A DNA stretch of 64,000 nt from Streptomyces sp. A012304 (GTDB taxonomy: Bacteria > Actinomycetota > Actinomycetes > Streptomycetales > Streptomycetaceae), in the NCBI RefSeq assembly GCF_026008495.1, contig NZ_BQUN01000103.1, positions 203,039 to 267,038 on the forward strand, read 5' to 3'. The notes below the pieces were generated by a model. The model was not told the origin of the DNA, did no database searches, and worked only from the letters and a program-made list of their open reading frames with translations. Positions within the stretch are counted from its first letter, which is position 1. Every line of letters starts with the position of its first letter. A program made the translations under genes and the position numbers. Shown here in pieces: positions 63,248-64,000 of the stretch.

Positions 63248-64000
63248 TCAGCCGCGCCGCAGCCGCAGGCCGAGGAAGGCGAGGCCCAGGCCGAGGCCGA
63301 TGAGGACCAGGCCGCTGCCGAGGGGCAGGATCCGCAGCATGCGGCCGACGGGCCGCTCGTCGGCGGCCACGGCCCGAGCGGAGGCGGAGGGCACGAGTCC
63401 GGCCTCCTGCGGGTCGTCCCCGGCACTGGTCTCCTCCACCGGTTCCTCCACGGGGTCCTCGCCGTCCTCCCCGCCGACCCTCAGCTCGCTCCGCCCGGGC
63501 CGCACCCGCCCCTCCCCGGCCCGGCTCCCGGCGCGGCGGCCGGCGGCGGAGGGAGACGAGGAGGGGGAGACCGACGCCGAGACGGGCCCGTACGACGAGG
63601 CGGCGTACGTCGACCCCGCCGCGGACCTCGGCCCAGCAGAAGCGGAGGCGTGGGCCGAGGCGGACCGCGCCCCGGCCACAGCTGTCGGCCCCGCCCCCGG
63701 GGTCGATCCCGCCCCAGGCGGCGCCCCGGCCCCAGGCGTCCGTTCGGCCGGGCGCGTCGACCCGGCCGAGGACCGCGTCGATCCCGCCGAGGACCGCATC
63801 GATACGACTGGCGAAGGCGAAGACGAAGGCGACACCACACCGCCCGTCGATCCCGACGGCGGACGCGTCGACACGACCGGCGACCTCGACGCCGCAGCGG
63901 ACGCCCACCCGGCGCCGTACGACGCGCCGCCCCCGTACGGGAGCACGGTCGCCAGCAGTCCCGCCCCTGCTGCCCACCCCCACCACCCCAGCCACCCCCG
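63248..64000 (-). CDS. Partial secreted, membrane-anchored low-complexity protein
   Basis: The frame is open to the right edge; reading in from there, a hydrophobic run (GWLGWWGWAAGAGLLATVLP) looks like the end of a signal peptide, so the start is just beyond position 64000. About 190 residues of Ser/Ala/Gly/Pro follow, then an acidic stretch (EDGEDPVEEPVEE) and a C-terminal membrane helix (ILPLGSGLVLIGLGLGLAFLGLRLRRG) with a basic end. GTG 63946 is a possible later start. No family recognised; a wall-spanning stalk is the likely shape. Confidence 0.6.
   Translation of the reverse strand, partial: RGWLGWWGWAAGAGLLATVLPYGGGASYGAGWASAAASRSPVVSTRPPSGSTGGVVSPSSSPSPVVSMRSSAGSTRSSAGSTRPAERTPGAGAPPGAGSTPGAGPTAVAGARSASAHASASAGPRSAAGSTYAASSYGPVSASVSPSSSPSAAGRRAGSRAGEGRVRPGRSELRVGGEDGEDPVEEPVEETSAGDDPQEAGLVPSASARAVAADERPVGRMLRILPLGSGLVLIGLGLGLAFLGLRLRRG

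Overview
The window is a high-GC actinobacterial chromosome segment. Gene order and content point to Streptomyces, in the core region to one side of the replication origin: the 3' end of gyrB followed by gyrA, parS sites, DnaA boxes, a pknB/pbpA/rodA/PP2C/FHA cell-wall signalling operon next to class E sortases and crgA, and genes typical of the genus (DLW-39, DUF5324, DUF5819, SUKH). Because gyrB reads into the window from the left, oriC/dnaA probably lies a few kb beyond position 1. No phage, insertion sequence or CRISPR array was seen.

Layout. 1-3640: gyrB (end), gyrA and a DUF3566 membrane protein. 3752-9600: tRNA-Ile with promoter and terminator, a giant nSTAND1/WD40 protein on the minus strand, two small proteins (one DLW-39). 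9900-13670: a secreted/anchored protein convergent with a membrane Ser/Thr kinase, then an HTH regulator. 13849-16210: tRNA-Ala, a zinc-ribbon/peptidoglycan-binding protein, a decayed polymorphic-toxin nuclease and its surviving SUKH-type immunity gene. 16276-19670: a candidate iron box driving a lipoprotein and a fused two-permease ABC importer with no ATPase gene. 19824-21400: a parS site, DUF5324, cyclophilin.

21516-35470 is the growth and cell-wall block: rhomboid protease, crgA, DUF881 protein, three class E sortases interleaved with a small membrane protein and trpG/pabA, then on the minus strand a coupled operon fhaA-fhaB-PP2C-rodA-pbpA-pknB. 35895-38982: tRNA-Leu, DUF2252, a J-domain-like protein, rhodanese.

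38990-55796 is catabolic: an acyl-CoA dehydrogenase behind a KstR-like palindrome, the phenylacetyl-CoA epoxidase operon paaABCDE, a DUF5819/HTTM/SpoU-methyltransferase operon, paaN divergent from paaH-tetR, and bkdR divergent from the branched-chain keto-acid dehydrogenase genes. One 16-bp palindrome lies upstream of paaA, in the paaN/paaH divergent region and, with two changes, in the bkdR/bkdA intergenic region, suggesting that the TetR protein coupled to paaH controls all three.

55851-64000: MobA-like/DUF6457 fusion and moeA (molybdenum cofactor), a three-site parS cluster whose first site supplies the moeA stop codon, a K+ channel divergent from a pore-less paralogue, a DrrAB-type exporter, a quinone oxidoreductase, and a partial membrane-anchored protein running off the right edge.
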